This document shows, piece by piece, positions 52,044 through 63,295 of a stretch of DNA of 64,000 nt (position 1 is the stretch's first letter; each line of letters starts with the position of its first letter). This DNA comes from Galeruca laticollis. Its lineage: Eukaryota; Arthropoda; Insecta; Coleoptera; Chrysomelidae. The notes below the pieces were generated by a model. That model had not been told where the DNA came from and made no database searches. It saw nothing but the letters and a program-made list of their open reading frames with translations. The DNA is taken from contig OY998179.1 of the NCBI GenBank assembly GCA_963921935.1, forward strand, positions 19,961,114-20,025,113, in the 5' to 3' direction. A program made the position numbers and the translations under genes.

Positions 52044-54073
52044 ATAACCTGGCCAACCCGGAGTACCAACCAAGTCCAATAGATTTCTTTTTATAGGGAT
52101 AGCTCAAAAGGTGCTAGCTAATAATCCGAAAACATTGTGGCCGTTCATCAAAAAATTGAAGCCATTTTACCTCCTTCTAAAGTTTTCAGTGTACGTTTGG
52201 AAGAGTGTCGTTACCATCGTGGTTCAATTTTGAGAAACAGAAATATTTTACGTTTTTACTTTAAATTTTTTTCACTGATCGTGAAGAACCTAGCTCAAAT
52301 GAATCGAAAATGTTATTCAACGGTAGAGTAGGGATGGATTCATAAATTAAACATTGTTAGATTGAAACCATTGAAATTTTAATTTGTGAATCACACATAT
52401 GATCTTTGTACGACCGAGTGGTACCCCTTGGTGTTTACAGGTAAGTTTAAAAATAAACCGATAATAATGTTTGAAGTAGAGGTTAGTTAGTAATGTATAA
52501 CTTGTCGGAATTATGTTAAAATTTCAGGTTCAGATGCTTGTCCTTCAGATAGCAACCCTTTGTAAATGGTGAATGTAAATATAAATCGGAAAGTTCTTAC
52601 TTGTATGATTGGCCGTAAGCTCAACTTCAGTACTTGCGGTAGTTGGGTTGACTCGGCCTGGATTCTCCTAGGTTTCAAATCTAATGAGATGAATCGCTTG
52701 GCATGCATCAAAATTCAAGCAGTACGGGGTTACTAGTTACATCTACTATCTACTATTCTGCTACGGATGAATGATGTAATGTGGAAATGGTTAGACAGCT
52801 CAGAGGAAGCGATACTTATGAAAAGCGGTGAGTGATACAGCAAAGTTCAGCAAATATAGTAAGCAAGATAGTAACAGGCAGAAGAAAATTAGAAGAAAAG
52901 GAGAAGGCCTAAAAAAAAGTAAGAAATATGTGAAATATTAGCTATGAATTTAATAAAAGCGAATGGTGGATGACCTTACTTACCCAAGTTGTAGGGTGGC
53001 CTTAAAGAGGTTTTTATATTTTTGGTCTAGATCCAATATAGATAATTTTGTCCACACTGACAATTATGACCAATAAATCTAATAAAGTTTACTTTTTCCA
53101 GCTTATAAGATCCGATTTACAATCGAAAATTAAGGAACCATGTGCTCCGAATCAAAGCTGATATAAAAAGAAGGAAGGGTCAAAGTCCAATCAAGTAGGT
53201 TTTGTAGGCCATCCACAGAACTCAGGTGAAGTCACAGAACACAGAACATTCAGCGAAATAGTAAGTTGGATTGGTATGAAATAGTAAAAGAAGAAGAATA
53301 AATTGTTTTCCATGAATATGATAGATATCAAAATATAAAATGACAATTCAACTTGGAAAGAAGAGATTAAAACAATAAATTGAAGTAAACTTATAATGAT
53401 AAAGGATACGATATCTAATTATGATTTAGTTAAATAAAGCTCTGTTGTAAATGTAAACAAACCATTGATTTTTGGTTAATGTTGAAGTTATTGATTTTAC
53501 TCTAATCATGGAAAAGGTGAGTTTCAATATATTTTTGAAAGAAATTGTTATGTCAACCATTTGTTTATAAGTGCATGATTACATTCCCAATAAATTTTGT
53601 ATCAATGTTTTTAAAACCGTAACAAATAACATTCAAGCAACTTTATATTGTATAAAAGTAACAAATTTTTATTTTAACTATTTTCAACAATGACGATTCT
53701 CCCAAAAATTGCAACAACAGATATTAATGTATGTGGCGAGGTGATAGTTAGACAATTAGTTACAGTTGTTCAGAGAAATTAGGTGCTCGTATCATAAATA
53801 TGTATTTCTCTCCTATTATTATTGAACTAAAATACTCATGTTGTATTTCGCGTCGAATCACGATAGATATTTTTATACTTTTAGGTAAAATCGCAATTTT
53901 CTCGTTTTAGTATTAAGGGAAAACTAATCTAACGTTGATCAGTTTATATTAATTCTGAGATCTATTCTGAACGAAAAGATTAACTGAGTTGATAAGATAA
54001 TTGTTGCACACTCAAGTGCGACCGCTTCGCACAAGAAATTATTCAGTACTACTGTTCGGACGAGAGATTGTCA
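52044..54073. other. No recognisable gene
   Basis: A+T-rich sequence; the frames at 52137 and 52511 show no domain. Confidence 0.55.
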
Positions 54074-55265
54074 CTACTGGATGTTTGCTCGAGAATTCGT
54101 CTTTTTATTACAAGTAGGCGTCATAAAGATAGCTTTCTTACTGATGGAATTTATTAAAAAATCATTAATTTCATTTGGTTTTCTTAAGCTTTCAGGAATA
54201 TCACGATTTTTGTCTTTAAGAAAATTATTTGATCTAAGTACCCGCCACAGGCAATTAGAATTAGTATTTTCAAACTGATGTAAAAAATAAGCACGTTTTT
54301 CCCTTTTTATAGCTTGATTTGTGTAGTTTCTTGAAATTTTATAAAAGTTTAAATGATCATTTGATCGTGTTCTTTTATATCTTCTAAGAGCCCTTTCTCT
54401 TTCATTTATCATTAGTTCTATTGCAAAAGTTAACCATGGAGCCTTGTTTTTTGTTATTCTGGAAGTTGTTATAGGTGCGTGTCTATCAAATAAATTAACT
54501 AAACAGTTTACCAAATATGATACTTTTTCGTCAATACCCTCCTGATCAAATATACGAAAAAAGATATATCTCTCAGGTCATTATAAAATAATTCCTCATT
54601 AAAATTTTTGAAACACCTATATGTATGCATTTTGAATTCTTTGATATTTCCTACATTTATTCTACAATATACCAATGAATGGTCTGAGACTTCATTATGA
54701 ATAACTCCTCTATCTACCACACCATTTTCATCAACTATTATATAATCCAGAAGTGATGTTTGTCGTGTCGGTTCGTCTAAGACTTGGGAAAGTTCAAAAT
54801 TATTAACAATATTATCAAATTTATGAACAATATTATCAAATTTATGAACAATATTATTCTCTTGTACAGATAATTTATGTTAAAATCACCTAAGCAAATT
54901 AAATTATTAACAGTTGAAAATAGAGAGATTAAAAAATCTTCAAATTCATTCAGGAAAGCATTATCAGTTATTTCATGAGGTTTGTAAATTACTCCTATGC
55001 CAAATACTTTTTTATTTATAGTTAATTTTATGAATAATTTTTCCCAAATAGTATTATCATTTTTAATAGCCAATTGACAATTATACGTTTACATATATGC
55101 ATAAACCCCTACCTCTTGAATTTCGTCATTACTATTGTAATGATAAAGCCAAGTTTCACACAACAAAAGAATATCAAATTCATGTTTCTGTAACATTTCT
55201 TTACGTTTGAAAGCGATGGTAAAAGCGAGCGTACATTTGAGCAGCCTATGCTAAGACAATCCATT
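54074..55265 (-). pseudogene. LINE ORF2: apurinic-type endonuclease and linker, truncated before RT
   Basis: Minus strand. SIGCSNVRSLLPSLSNV (about 55250) opens the endonuclease. A frame change leads to FDILLLCETWLYHYNSNDEI, with the catalytic Glu in CETWL. FGIGVIYKPHEITDNAFLNE and LICLGDFNINYLY (the GDFN box) follow. After a 21-bp tandem duplication comes VDRGVIHNEVSDHSLVYCRI with the SDH box at 54720-54660. The last part, HAPITTSRITKNKAPWLTFA and RALRRYKRTRSNDHLNFYK, is the linker that precedes RT in CR1/Jockey-type LINEs. The copy ends near 54074, before RT. The type (CR1-like) is inferred from the plan. Confidence 0.8.
54806..54858. repeat. 21-bp tandem repeat inside LINE endonuclease
   Basis: ACAATATTATCAAATTTATGA occurs twice in a row plus a partial third, keeping frame. 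Confidence 0.85.
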
Positions 55266-56024
55266 ATTCTCTCACCCACCTTAAGAAAATACTAAATGTA
55301 AATAAATATTTTTTTTCTCTATATAATTACCAAAAAATAGACTTGATAACAGTTCTATTAGCAGAACCAGCTATTTATCGTAAAACCGACAGTGATTAGT
55401 GTGGACGCTCTGCACAACGCATATATTATTTAATCCCAAAATTATTAATTCTACAGCCAAAAATTTTAAAATTAGAAATTAGATATTTATATATAAAAAA
55501 AAGCAATTAAAAATTTGAAAACAAAAAAATAGAAATCAGAAAATTGAATTTAGCAGAATATAAATTCAAGTAAAATTTTAGTTAGAATGATGCATCGTCT
55601 CACTAATCACTCACTAGGTCAGCTGGCTTCATAATATTCATAATACTGTTTCTATTATGGAACTTAAGGAATATATTTCCATTATTCGACCAAACTTTGT
55701 CTCCCTTGTTAACCTTCTGTATTGCATCTTTAAATAGTGCCTGCATATCTGGTGATAAATCCTCTCTAACAACTAAACCTGTGCCTTTTAATAACTTCTT
55801 CTGCTTAAATATCAAGTTTTTTCCGTGAAGCGTGCTCATCTGAATTAGAATTGGTTTAATTTTATTTTTATCTGGTGATTTCAGTCGATAACAATTATTT
55901 ACACTTAGATAATTTATAGATAACCGTAGCTTACTATTTATTATTTCTAGTACAGTATCAATACAGTTTTCATTCTGCAGCTCTATAACTCCGTAAAGAA
56001 TTAATTTTTGGATCTACGAGACCT

Positions 56025-56026
<2 letters not shown>

Positions 56027-56064
<38 letters not shown>
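56027..56064. repeat. GA microsatellite
   Basis: About 18 AG units. Confidence 0.95.
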
Positions 56065-56069
<5 letters not shown>

Positions 56070-56324
56070 CGTGGATTCTTTGAAGTTGGGGCTTGTAGTG
56101 TTTTATTGGGTTTGTTTTTGTTTGGAGATTGGCCCTGTTATAGGATTTTTTTCCTCTTCAGGGCTGGTTGGGGGTGTTTTTGTGGGTGGTTTGTGTGCGC
56201 GTATTGACTTGGCTTGAGTTTTGGGTAGGGCTGAAAATTCAGTTTTTTAAGAAAAGTGTATGGGAGGTAGAGAAAAAAGGTGTATAGAAAATTGAAGATT
56301 TGTCTGGTTTTGTGGGTGATTGTG

Positions 56325-56401
56325 TTTTTTTTGCTAGAAATCAACCGGAGAGAGAGGCAGAAACAATCAGCTCTCTCTCCTGTTGATTTCTAGCAAAAAA
56401 A
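56325..56401. repeat. Hairpin with about 31-bp arms
   Basis: TTTTGCTAGAAATCAAC, then CGGAGAGAGAG, loop GCAGAAACAATCAG, then CTCTCTCTCCTGTTGATTTC and TAGCAAAA. The arms pair almost fully. Confidence 0.85.
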
Positions 56402-56677
56402 ATGCCAGTGCCATACATTGCCAGATAATGATATTATTAGTTGATAGCTACGAGACCTTTCAAATGACTCCTGCTTAGTTAATATACCTTTAAGCTGACT
56501 TGCATTTTTAATTTTAGATTATTATTCTCATACTTCAGGACATTTCTATTTCCTTATCATATTTTTTGCCTATTAACTCCATAATGGAATTGGAAATTTG
56601 AGATAGCAGTAACAAGCTTATTCACTAAATTTTTAACTGCTGAGTGCAGTTCTTCTTTGTTTCTAGTTGAAGTCATT

Positions 56678-57431
56678 TTTACGAAATAAAAACTAATAAT
56701 TTAAACTTACGGGTAATCAAAGCACTTCTCTAGTAACTAATCACAAATACATGAACTTTTTCACTCCTTCTGTTAGTTGATTATCCAATAACCAATAATT
56801 CAACTTAATAACAAATGAATTTAGCATTTAATGCAGAGCGACTCAAAACGTGTCTAGTCTGCTTGAAACATCGACATACAATTGTGACATCGACATACAA
56901 TTGGTCAGTATGGACTCTTCCCTATAGGAATTTAGGATGACTTTCTCGGACTCTCCCTTTTAGGAATCGACGATGAAGCTGTTAGATTCTTTCCTCTGAG
57001 AATCGAAGTTATTAATGGTCATATATATAAGAAATTCCCTTCTTTAATCTCATACTCAATTTATCATTCACAAAAGTGGAAACAGTTTAACTCTTACCCC
57101 CATAAAATAATGTTTCATGTGTTGATCGCTATTTTTGAGCTCAACTCTATAACTCTATTCAAACTTTAGTAATTGATAAAAAAAATTGTAGCCTGAAGAT
57201 GGCCCTTATGTAGGCCGAAACTAGTAGCTGCACTGTTTTCAAAAAATGCTGTGACATTTACTTTGGGTATTATTAAGAAAAATTACTGTCAGTCACATTT
57301 GAGCCATTGATGATATTTTGCTTTTAACAAATTATTAACTGTGTGTGAAGTCAGTCCTGAAGAGGAGGTATACAAAAATAAAATAAACTACTTTTTTGTT
57401 TTCGAGTAATCTATTTTTTTATTTGTTGTAG
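56678..57431. other. No recognisable gene; contains a hammerhead-like motif
   Basis: A+T-rich. The segment 57187-57228 is described separately. Confidence 0.5.
57187..57228 (+). ncRNA. Hammerhead-ribozyme-like motif
   Basis: CTGAAGA (57193-57199, fits the CUGANGA core), then T-GGCC-(8)-GGCC as helix II, then GAAAC (57217-57221), TA, GTA. The GTAGC before the core pairs with GCTGC after it (helix I). The core order fits a minimal hammerhead as found in Penelope-like elements. One unpaired T between the core and helix II departs from the consensus, so self-cleavage is doubtful. The motif CTGAAGATGG...GGCCGAAAC also recurs as part of transposon ends in arthropods. Confidence 0.35.
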
Positions 57432-57745
57432 ATGCCTGAGGAGCTTGATGATGTTGAAGGTTACTCTGATGACTCATTGGCGGATCCCAATTATATAATA
57501 ACTCCAACACAAAAACTAGGAATATTAGTTTGGAGGAAGGGGAAGAAATCGACACGAATAGTTAGGAAAATTCGGCTAAAAATCCAAGGCAAAAGAAAAA
57601 GACATTTTTAGCAGTAGCAGAAGAAATGCAGGAAGTTACAAAAGGCTCGGAGCATCAAACAAAAACAAAAAAGAAGAGATTACTGAAGAACTCAGATAAG
57701 CTTGACATGGATAGATCATCTCATATAATGCGAAGTCCAAGTTGA
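57432..57745 (+). pseudogene. Exon-like coding remnant of unknown protein
   Basis: After a splice-acceptor-like TTTTTATTTGTTGTAG at 57416-57431, an ATG opens EELDDVEGYSDDSLADPNYI, then after frame changes SLEEGEEIDTN, KNPRQKKKTFLAVAEEMQEV and TKGSEHQTKTKKKRLLKNSD. An acidic start with 'YSDDSLADP.Y' followed by a basic region is common to a dispersed, uncharacterised insect family often near transposons. I assign no function. Frame breaks at about 57525 and 57570. Confidence 0.35.
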
Positions 57746-57852
57746 TGTAAGCGACAGGGTCATCCATTCTCATTAAAATTCGATTTATTCAAATTCGACT
57801 TTTTGACACTTACTGCCTTTTTAGGGCAGATTTGTCCTTGAGCTTATATTAA

Positions 57853-59996
57853 CCTTCCGCAGATAACGTGAAATTTTTTTTGATAACGTCGGTCTAACAA
57901 ACCGACTTCTTCAAAAATTTTTAAAAAATAGAAATTTAATTGTAGGTGACAAATATTTGTAATATTATAATTGTGTACCTTATTCTCCATGCAAATATAT
58001 GAAATTTATTATTTTTTTTGTTATTTTAACAATTTTAAGGGGATATTAAAAAAGTGTGATTTTTATGAACAGGCTTTTAGTAAAATCAAAATAATTATAA
58101 CAAATAAAAAATTCTGGTTCCACTAGAACATAAAACAGTTACTTGTATGTTAAATGAATAAGGAAAATAAAATTTTATTCTCGAAATCCATACTATTCCA
58201 AATTCGTCGACGAATATGTGGGTCAAGTAATTGAAATCCTAAATTTTCTAAGAATTTTCTTCTTTCGATTTATGTTTGGGTATTCGAGGTGTAAATGACG
58301 TAACTATTTATTCCAGCAACGTTCATGGCACTATAAAGAATAACCATTGGCCAACGACGAGTTGCACGAGTGCAATTGTAGGCTTCGCACATTTTGTCAA
58401 CAACGTCGAAACCTCCTTTCATTTTGTTGTAGCCCATGATTATTTCTGGTTTGCCAGTTTCCTCGTCAACGGCATCATCATAATGCATGGTAGATACTAA
58501 CAGGACATTTCTTTTACGTTTTCGAGTGTAGGAAACGAGCGTATACTTATCTCTAAATGCGAACATAATGGATTTTTCTGGTCTTGCTAATAACATTTGA
58601 GGCGGTATCTCAGGTTTATTTGGACGTAATGTCCCAACTGTAGTAAGACGGTGTTGCCTTAGTATCTCCGTCATAGGTAAGCTGGTATAAAAGTTGTCTA
58701 ATGTGACATTTCTATTTGATCCCAAGATAGGTGAACAAAGACGAGGCACTAATGCCAAATTCGAAGTATCTCGCTGAAATGGTCCGGAAGGCTGTTTCCA
58801 TATGTACACCTCCAAATTTGAAGTATAGAACATTTTGGCGTCCACTAAGGCATATATTTTTATTCCGTAGCGATTCGGATTTTTAGGCATATAAATTTTG
58901 AAAGGACACTTACCTCGAAATGTTTCGAGTTTTTCGTCAATCGTGGTGAATACTCACATATTGTAATGTTGGAACAAATTCGATACAAACTCGTCGTAAA
59001 TTTCCCTAATTGGAGCTAATTTGTCGACTTGTACTCTTTCTTGCCTGGTAGCTTTATCGTCAAAACGAATATGCCTCACCAAAAACTGAAATCGTATCCG
59101 GGACATAGTAAGTCTGAATATGTCCATAGCCATTCCATTTGTCCTAAATAAATCTTCAGCATTTCTCCGGTTATTTTTACTAGTACCAGAAATATATAAG
59201 AGTCACAATAATGCTTTTATCTCTAATAAATCAGTCGGTCTAAAAGAACGATTTTGCGAAACGTCATAGGCTTGCATTTCTATAAATTTGTTGGTGTACG
59301 TAACAATTTTTTCCAATATGTTTTGAGAAAAAAAGCATTCCCATATTTCTGAAGCTTTATTTTTGTGCCTTATATCTCCCCTAGGTCCAGGTAAATTGGT
59401 GACAATATTTTCAGCGCGTGTTCGAACATTCCGTGCTTTTGCAGGATATTTTCGCCACCTGGTAGTTCCATCCTTGCCGATAAGACAGGGTATTCTCGCA
59501 GCTTTTTCAACTAACATTTCTTCAGGAATAGGTAAGTTTTGTTCATTTTCAAACTCCTCTTCCGAGTCCATATCCTCAATAGTTTCTACATGGTCGTCTA
59601 TGAAACTCCCCTCATCATCATCTGGTTCTCCCTCTGAATTAGTTAAAACTTCCCCATGAAGCCGCAGCAGCCATTCTTGTTCCCTCTCGTAATTCATTAT
59701 AAACATATGCCCTAAAATATAATATAAATCAGTACTGTAAACACAAAATTAAACAAATTATTCTTACCTCAAAATATAACGTCAATTATAACGTCCGGTT
59801 GTGGGACAGAATCGCATATAATATTCAAAATTCCTATTAAACGATACACACTATCCTCTTGCTAAACTACGACTGAATAGACACACGCACGTTCGAAAGG
59901 TACTGTGAAGGGCAGATTGGAATAAAACTTAGCGGGGCTTAAACCGCGAAAATTTGAATAAGTCGGTGCGAGAGACATAACGTTATCAGCCGAAGG
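57853..59996 (-). mobile_element. piggyBac element (2.1 kb)
   Basis: TTAA on both sides (57849-57852 and 59997-60000). Ends are inverted: CCTTCCGCAGATAACGT left, ACGTTATCAGCCGAAGG right. A second inverted pair with ACCGACTT lies near 57900 and 59964. The transposase gene on the minus strand fills the middle. Confidence 0.92.
58150..59706 (-). pseudogene. piggyBac transposase with three in-frame stops
   Basis: One frame of 519 codons runs from ATG at 59706 to a stop at 58150-58152, broken only by TGA at about 59200, TGA near 58950 and TAA at 58270. An acidic N-terminus (SEGEPDDDEGSFIDDHVETI) is followed by YTNKFIEMQAYDVSQN. The DDD catalytic triad is complete: Asp in TIDEKLETFRGKCPF, Asp in VTLDNFYTSLPM and Asp in NKMKGGFDVVDKM. 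The C-terminus (FLENLGFQLLDPHIRRRIWN) is present but the terminal Cys-rich finger of canonical piggyBac is not seen. The enzyme cuts and pastes at TTAA. Three stops make this copy inactive; otherwise decay is slight. Confidence 0.9.
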
Positions 59997-60000
59997 TTAA

Positions 60001-60838
60001 TTTCGTCCCATCATCAATGCAATTCTTTCCTCCTTTTCAAATTCCTCAGTTTCAGTTTCCTCTGTATATTTTACTAGAACTTCCCTTTCAAATGTGTCTA
60101 ATAATTCCGTTACTTCCGTGTTTGATTTCGTACAACTATACTTGTCTTATTACCAGTTAATATTTTTTTAATTTAACTTACTATTTGATTTTAATATGTT
60201 GTTCCTGTACAACTGACCAAAAAGTGGGTTTCTATAGAATACTCCACATACGTGGACTACTATTTTCATTTCATTTTATACTTTAATTTAAAAATAGTTT
60301 GTCCGCTTTCCAGTTCTTGTGTAGATTTTTAATACCTCTTGTTTTTTATATTCACAAGTGTCATATCAAAACTAGCAGTACATCCAATTACTTTTTTAAA
60401 TCATCTCTCGCGAGTGATACTTTTCAGGAAATCAAAATAGTAATGTTTATTCTTCAACATATTTTAATTTAAATAATTTCATATTGAATATATAAACATC
60501 CTTAAGTAATTTCAAATGCGAATCCAACACTGACTCGTAAATATAAGCAGCTATAAGAGACAGAAGGTTGACGACCTGGAGATTTTCTCTCAGTCAGCAT
60601 CAGTGGGTAAGGTTGTTTTGCGCAGTGCGGCCAAAGAATCAGAGTATCATTTATTTTATGCACCTTCTCCAACAAATACTCCTATTTATAAATAACGCCT
60701 AACCAAGATTCCAAATCTATTTTGAAGAATTTTTGACAAAAACATAATACATTTATATTTCATGTTTTCTGGTGTGACTGGATTTTGAAGGATATTTCTT
60801 TATCGAAATACTTAGAGATATATGTATACAGCGTGAAC
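60001..60838. other. No recognisable gene
   Basis: On the minus strand 60001-60125 reads EREVLVKYTEETETEEFEKE and EERIALMMGRN, acidic and coding-like, ending at the piggyBac target TTAA. It may be part of a disrupted coding remnant. The rest is A+T-rich without features. Confidence 0.4.
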
Positions 60839-60850
60839 AAATTAAAAGTT

Positions 60851-61050
60851 TGACTGTCTCGACCCTTACTTCGTGGAATATGCTCATATTAGTGTTTTTA
60901 AATGAAACTCAAGGTTTCTAGTTAATTCCACAATATAATTCAAGTTATTGAAAATTCTAAAAATTGACAATTGTCAATTTTTAGAATTTTCAATAACTTG
61001 AATTATATTGTGGAATTAACTAGAAACCTTGAGTTTCATTTAAAAACACT
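60851..61050 (+). mobile_element. 200-bp Penelope micro-insertion with perfect palindrome
   Basis: AAATTAAAAGTT flanks it (60839-60850 and 61051-61062). It begins TGACTGTCTCGACCC like the 5' end of the Penelope at 42138, and after about 40 bases is entirely a palindrome. No coding sequence. Confidence 0.9.
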
Positions 61051-61051
61051 A
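60890..61051. repeat. Perfect 162-bp palindrome
   Basis: Two 81-base arms (60890-60970 and 60971-61051), no loop and no mismatch; the centre is TTGACAATTGTCAA. The arms hold the Penelope 3'-end text AATTAACTAGAAACC. Confidence 0.95.
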
Positions 61052-61062
61052 AATTAAAAGTT

Positions 61063-61303
61063 CTATATTGTTTTTTTGTAGAATTTTAATATTCTAAAAC
61101 TTTGTTTTTATATTCTGAATTTACGTCAGTTCGATCTAATATCAAGCAATTGCGTTAATGTAATGCAGTATCATAAAGCACAAATTTGACTAGATGCGAG
61201 ATTTACCTCTTCCGAGTAATCTAGAAATGTGTTTTCTTAGACCTGCAGTGTATTTTCATCATTTAAATTGTTTAAAAAATAGATCTAAATGAGCTGCTAA
61301 TAT
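61063..61303. other. Short spacer, no gene
   Basis: A+T-rich DNA between the Penelope micro-insertion and the foldback. Confidence 0.6.
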
Positions 61304-63021
61304 AGTCCAGGAAATCTGGGTATGTAAGCGTCATTTTCGAGGTAACGGCTGATACTTGGTAAAAAGTTAGTAAAAATGGTGTACAACAAAACTTAACTTA
61401 TGCGACCTCTCAAATCGGACCGGAACATTGTTTATGATTCGATTTACACTAATTTTTCATGCCTTTTGTAAATTTTTCAGGTATATATTTTTTCTCGTGC
61501 ATAGTACAGACAAAAAGTTAAATACTTTTTTTTCTTCTTTTAAAGACCTACAATTCTAGACCTTACACGTAAAAAAATTGATTGGGTCAAAAGTTATTGG
61601 CAAATAAACAACTGATAACGTTATTGTTAATAAATAAAAATATAATGAACACTTCCACATCACGCTTATCTATTCTCACTCATTAAAAAATGATACTCAC
61701 TAGAGATGGAGTCTGTAAGTTCAATAGTTTATGAATTATGGTCTTATAAACAAGTTAACTAAAATTGACTTGCAGAGTTCTGTAAGCGCCAATTTTTTCA
61801 CTGTTAGTTTTCATAATAAGATATCGATACCCATAATTGTTTTTTAAAAAATACATTTTTGAAACAACGCGAATTTTTTTTCATATTTGGCTTAGTTGCA
61901 TAATTAATTTGACACTATATCCGTCGACTTTTGTCGAGAATTAGGTAAGCACATAGGAGGGGCATGGAAAGAGCTTTCATTGAAAAAAAATACGTTAAGA
62001 GTTATTGACAAACGACTGAGTTACAGACAATCGAAGTCGGAGGACTGTCAGTCAACAATTTATGCGAGTATCGAAAAACAAAACTTTAGCTCGACTACAC
62101 TCTCTGAGGTTCACCGTACGACTGCCAACACAAAATACGGACGATGATAGAATGGAAAGCTAGGCGTTCCCCCCACTACGCTGCCACGCAGTAACCAGCC
62201 GAAATATCCGCCCGCTGCTGACTTTCGAAATTTTTTTTGATTGGGTTGCAATTTACGCGACGTCTCGCTATTCCATACAATAAAAGTGCATTGACTAAAA
62301 ATTTTAGGGATATTTTTTGTTTTTCGATACTCGCATAAATTGTTGACCGACAGGCCTCCGACTTCGATTGTCCGTAACTCAGTCATTTGTCAATAAATCT
62401 TAACGTATTTTTTTTTCAATTCGAGCTCTTTCCATGCCCCTCCTATGTGCGTACTTAGTTCTCGACAAAAATCGGCGGATATAGTGTCAAATTAATTATG
62501 CAACTAAGCTAAATATGAAAAAAAATTCGCGTTGTTGCAAAAATGTATTTTTTTAAAAAACAATGATGGGTATCGATGTCTTATTATGAAATCTAACAGT
62601 GAAAAAATTGGCGCGAGGTCGCATAGCTTACAGAACTCTACAAGTCAATTTTTAGTTAATTTGTTTATAAGGCCATAATTCATAAACTATTGAACTTACA
62701 GACTCCATCTTTCGTGAGTATCATTTTTTAATGAGTGAGAATAGATAAGCGTGATGTGGAAGTGTTAGTGTAAAAAATGCTCATTATATTTTTATTTATT
62801 AACAATAACGTTACCAGTTGTTTATTTGCCAATAACTTTTGACCCAATAAATTTTTTTTACGTGTAGAATTGTAGGTCTTTAAAAGAAGAAAAAAAAAGT
62901 ATTTAACTTTTTGTCTGTACTATGCACGAGAAAAAAGATATACCTGAAAAATCTACAAAAGGCATGAAAAATGAGTGTAAATCGAATCATAAACAATGTC
63001 CCGGTCTGATTTTCCTGGACT
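61304..63021. mobile_element. 1.7-kb foldback element with 0.7-0.8-kb arms
   Basis: AGTCCAGGAAA at 61304 and TTTCCTGGACT ending at 63021 are the termini. The left arm (to about 62083) and right arm (from about 62319) match almost throughout in inverted orientation. The left arm has about 90 extra bases near 61315-61420. The 235-base centre is unique and richer in G+C. No gene is present. I could not find a clear target duplication. Confidence 0.85.
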
Positions 63022-63104
63022 AAATAATACCCTCTACAGAATATACTTCAATTGCATATAAAGGCTATTGATACGTTGCATCCACTTGTAAGTAGAAGGA
63101 AGTT

Positions 63105-63152
63105 AAGTTTACTGTTTCAACTTTAACTTTGTGGAATCTAATCATATTATTT
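63105..63152 (+). mobile_element. Decayed Penelope 5'-end fragment
   Basis: ACTGTTTCAACTTTAACTTT and GTGGAATCTAATCATATTA match, with changes, ACTGTCTCGACCCTTACTTT and GTGGAATCTACTCATATTA of the other copies. Confidence 0.55.
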
Positions 63153-63295
63153 CAACTCCCAAATCAAATTTTAGTAAGAATACAATGTATATATGAATAT
63201 ATAAATAAATTTTGCAGAAAAAACCAAATAAGACATTGGTTCACAATGAAAATATACAATTTAAAACCTAATAAATAAAAAAAAAATTATTAAAC

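Larger units (their letters stand above)
56025..56447. mobile_element. 423-bp insertion with 11-bp target duplication
   Basis: CTACGAGACCT lies on both sides (56014-56024 and 56448-56458). It begins with a (GA)n run and ends with a hairpin whose arms include GAGAGAG. The plus strand is poor in C and A between 56065 and 56320. No coding domain; family unknown. A variable 11-bp duplication suggests endonuclease-driven retroposition. Confidence 0.65.
55603..56677 (-). pseudogene. LINE ORF1, interrupted by a 423-bp insertion
   Basis: Minus strand. A possible start at 56677 gives MTSTRNKEELHSAVKNLVNK. The sequence then decays to 56459, where an insertion interrupts it. After the insertion it resumes with GVIELQNENCIDTVLEIIN and NNCYRLKSPDKNKIKPILIQ, the RNA-binding middle of ORF1. 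The end, KNLIFKQKKLLKGTGLVVRE then DLSPDMQALFKDAIQKVNKG, is the C-terminal domain of ORF1 in CR1/Jockey-like LINEs. ORF1 binds element RNA. Its position upstream of the endonuclease fits. Confidence 0.65.

Noticed and set aside
56008..56217. Frame beginning LRDLKRERERERERE
   Set aside because: Arg-Glu run comes from the GA microsatellite.
62111..62386. 91-codon minus-strand frame in the foldback centre
   Set aside because: Starts in one arm and ends in the unique spacer; no domain, and arms are non-coding.
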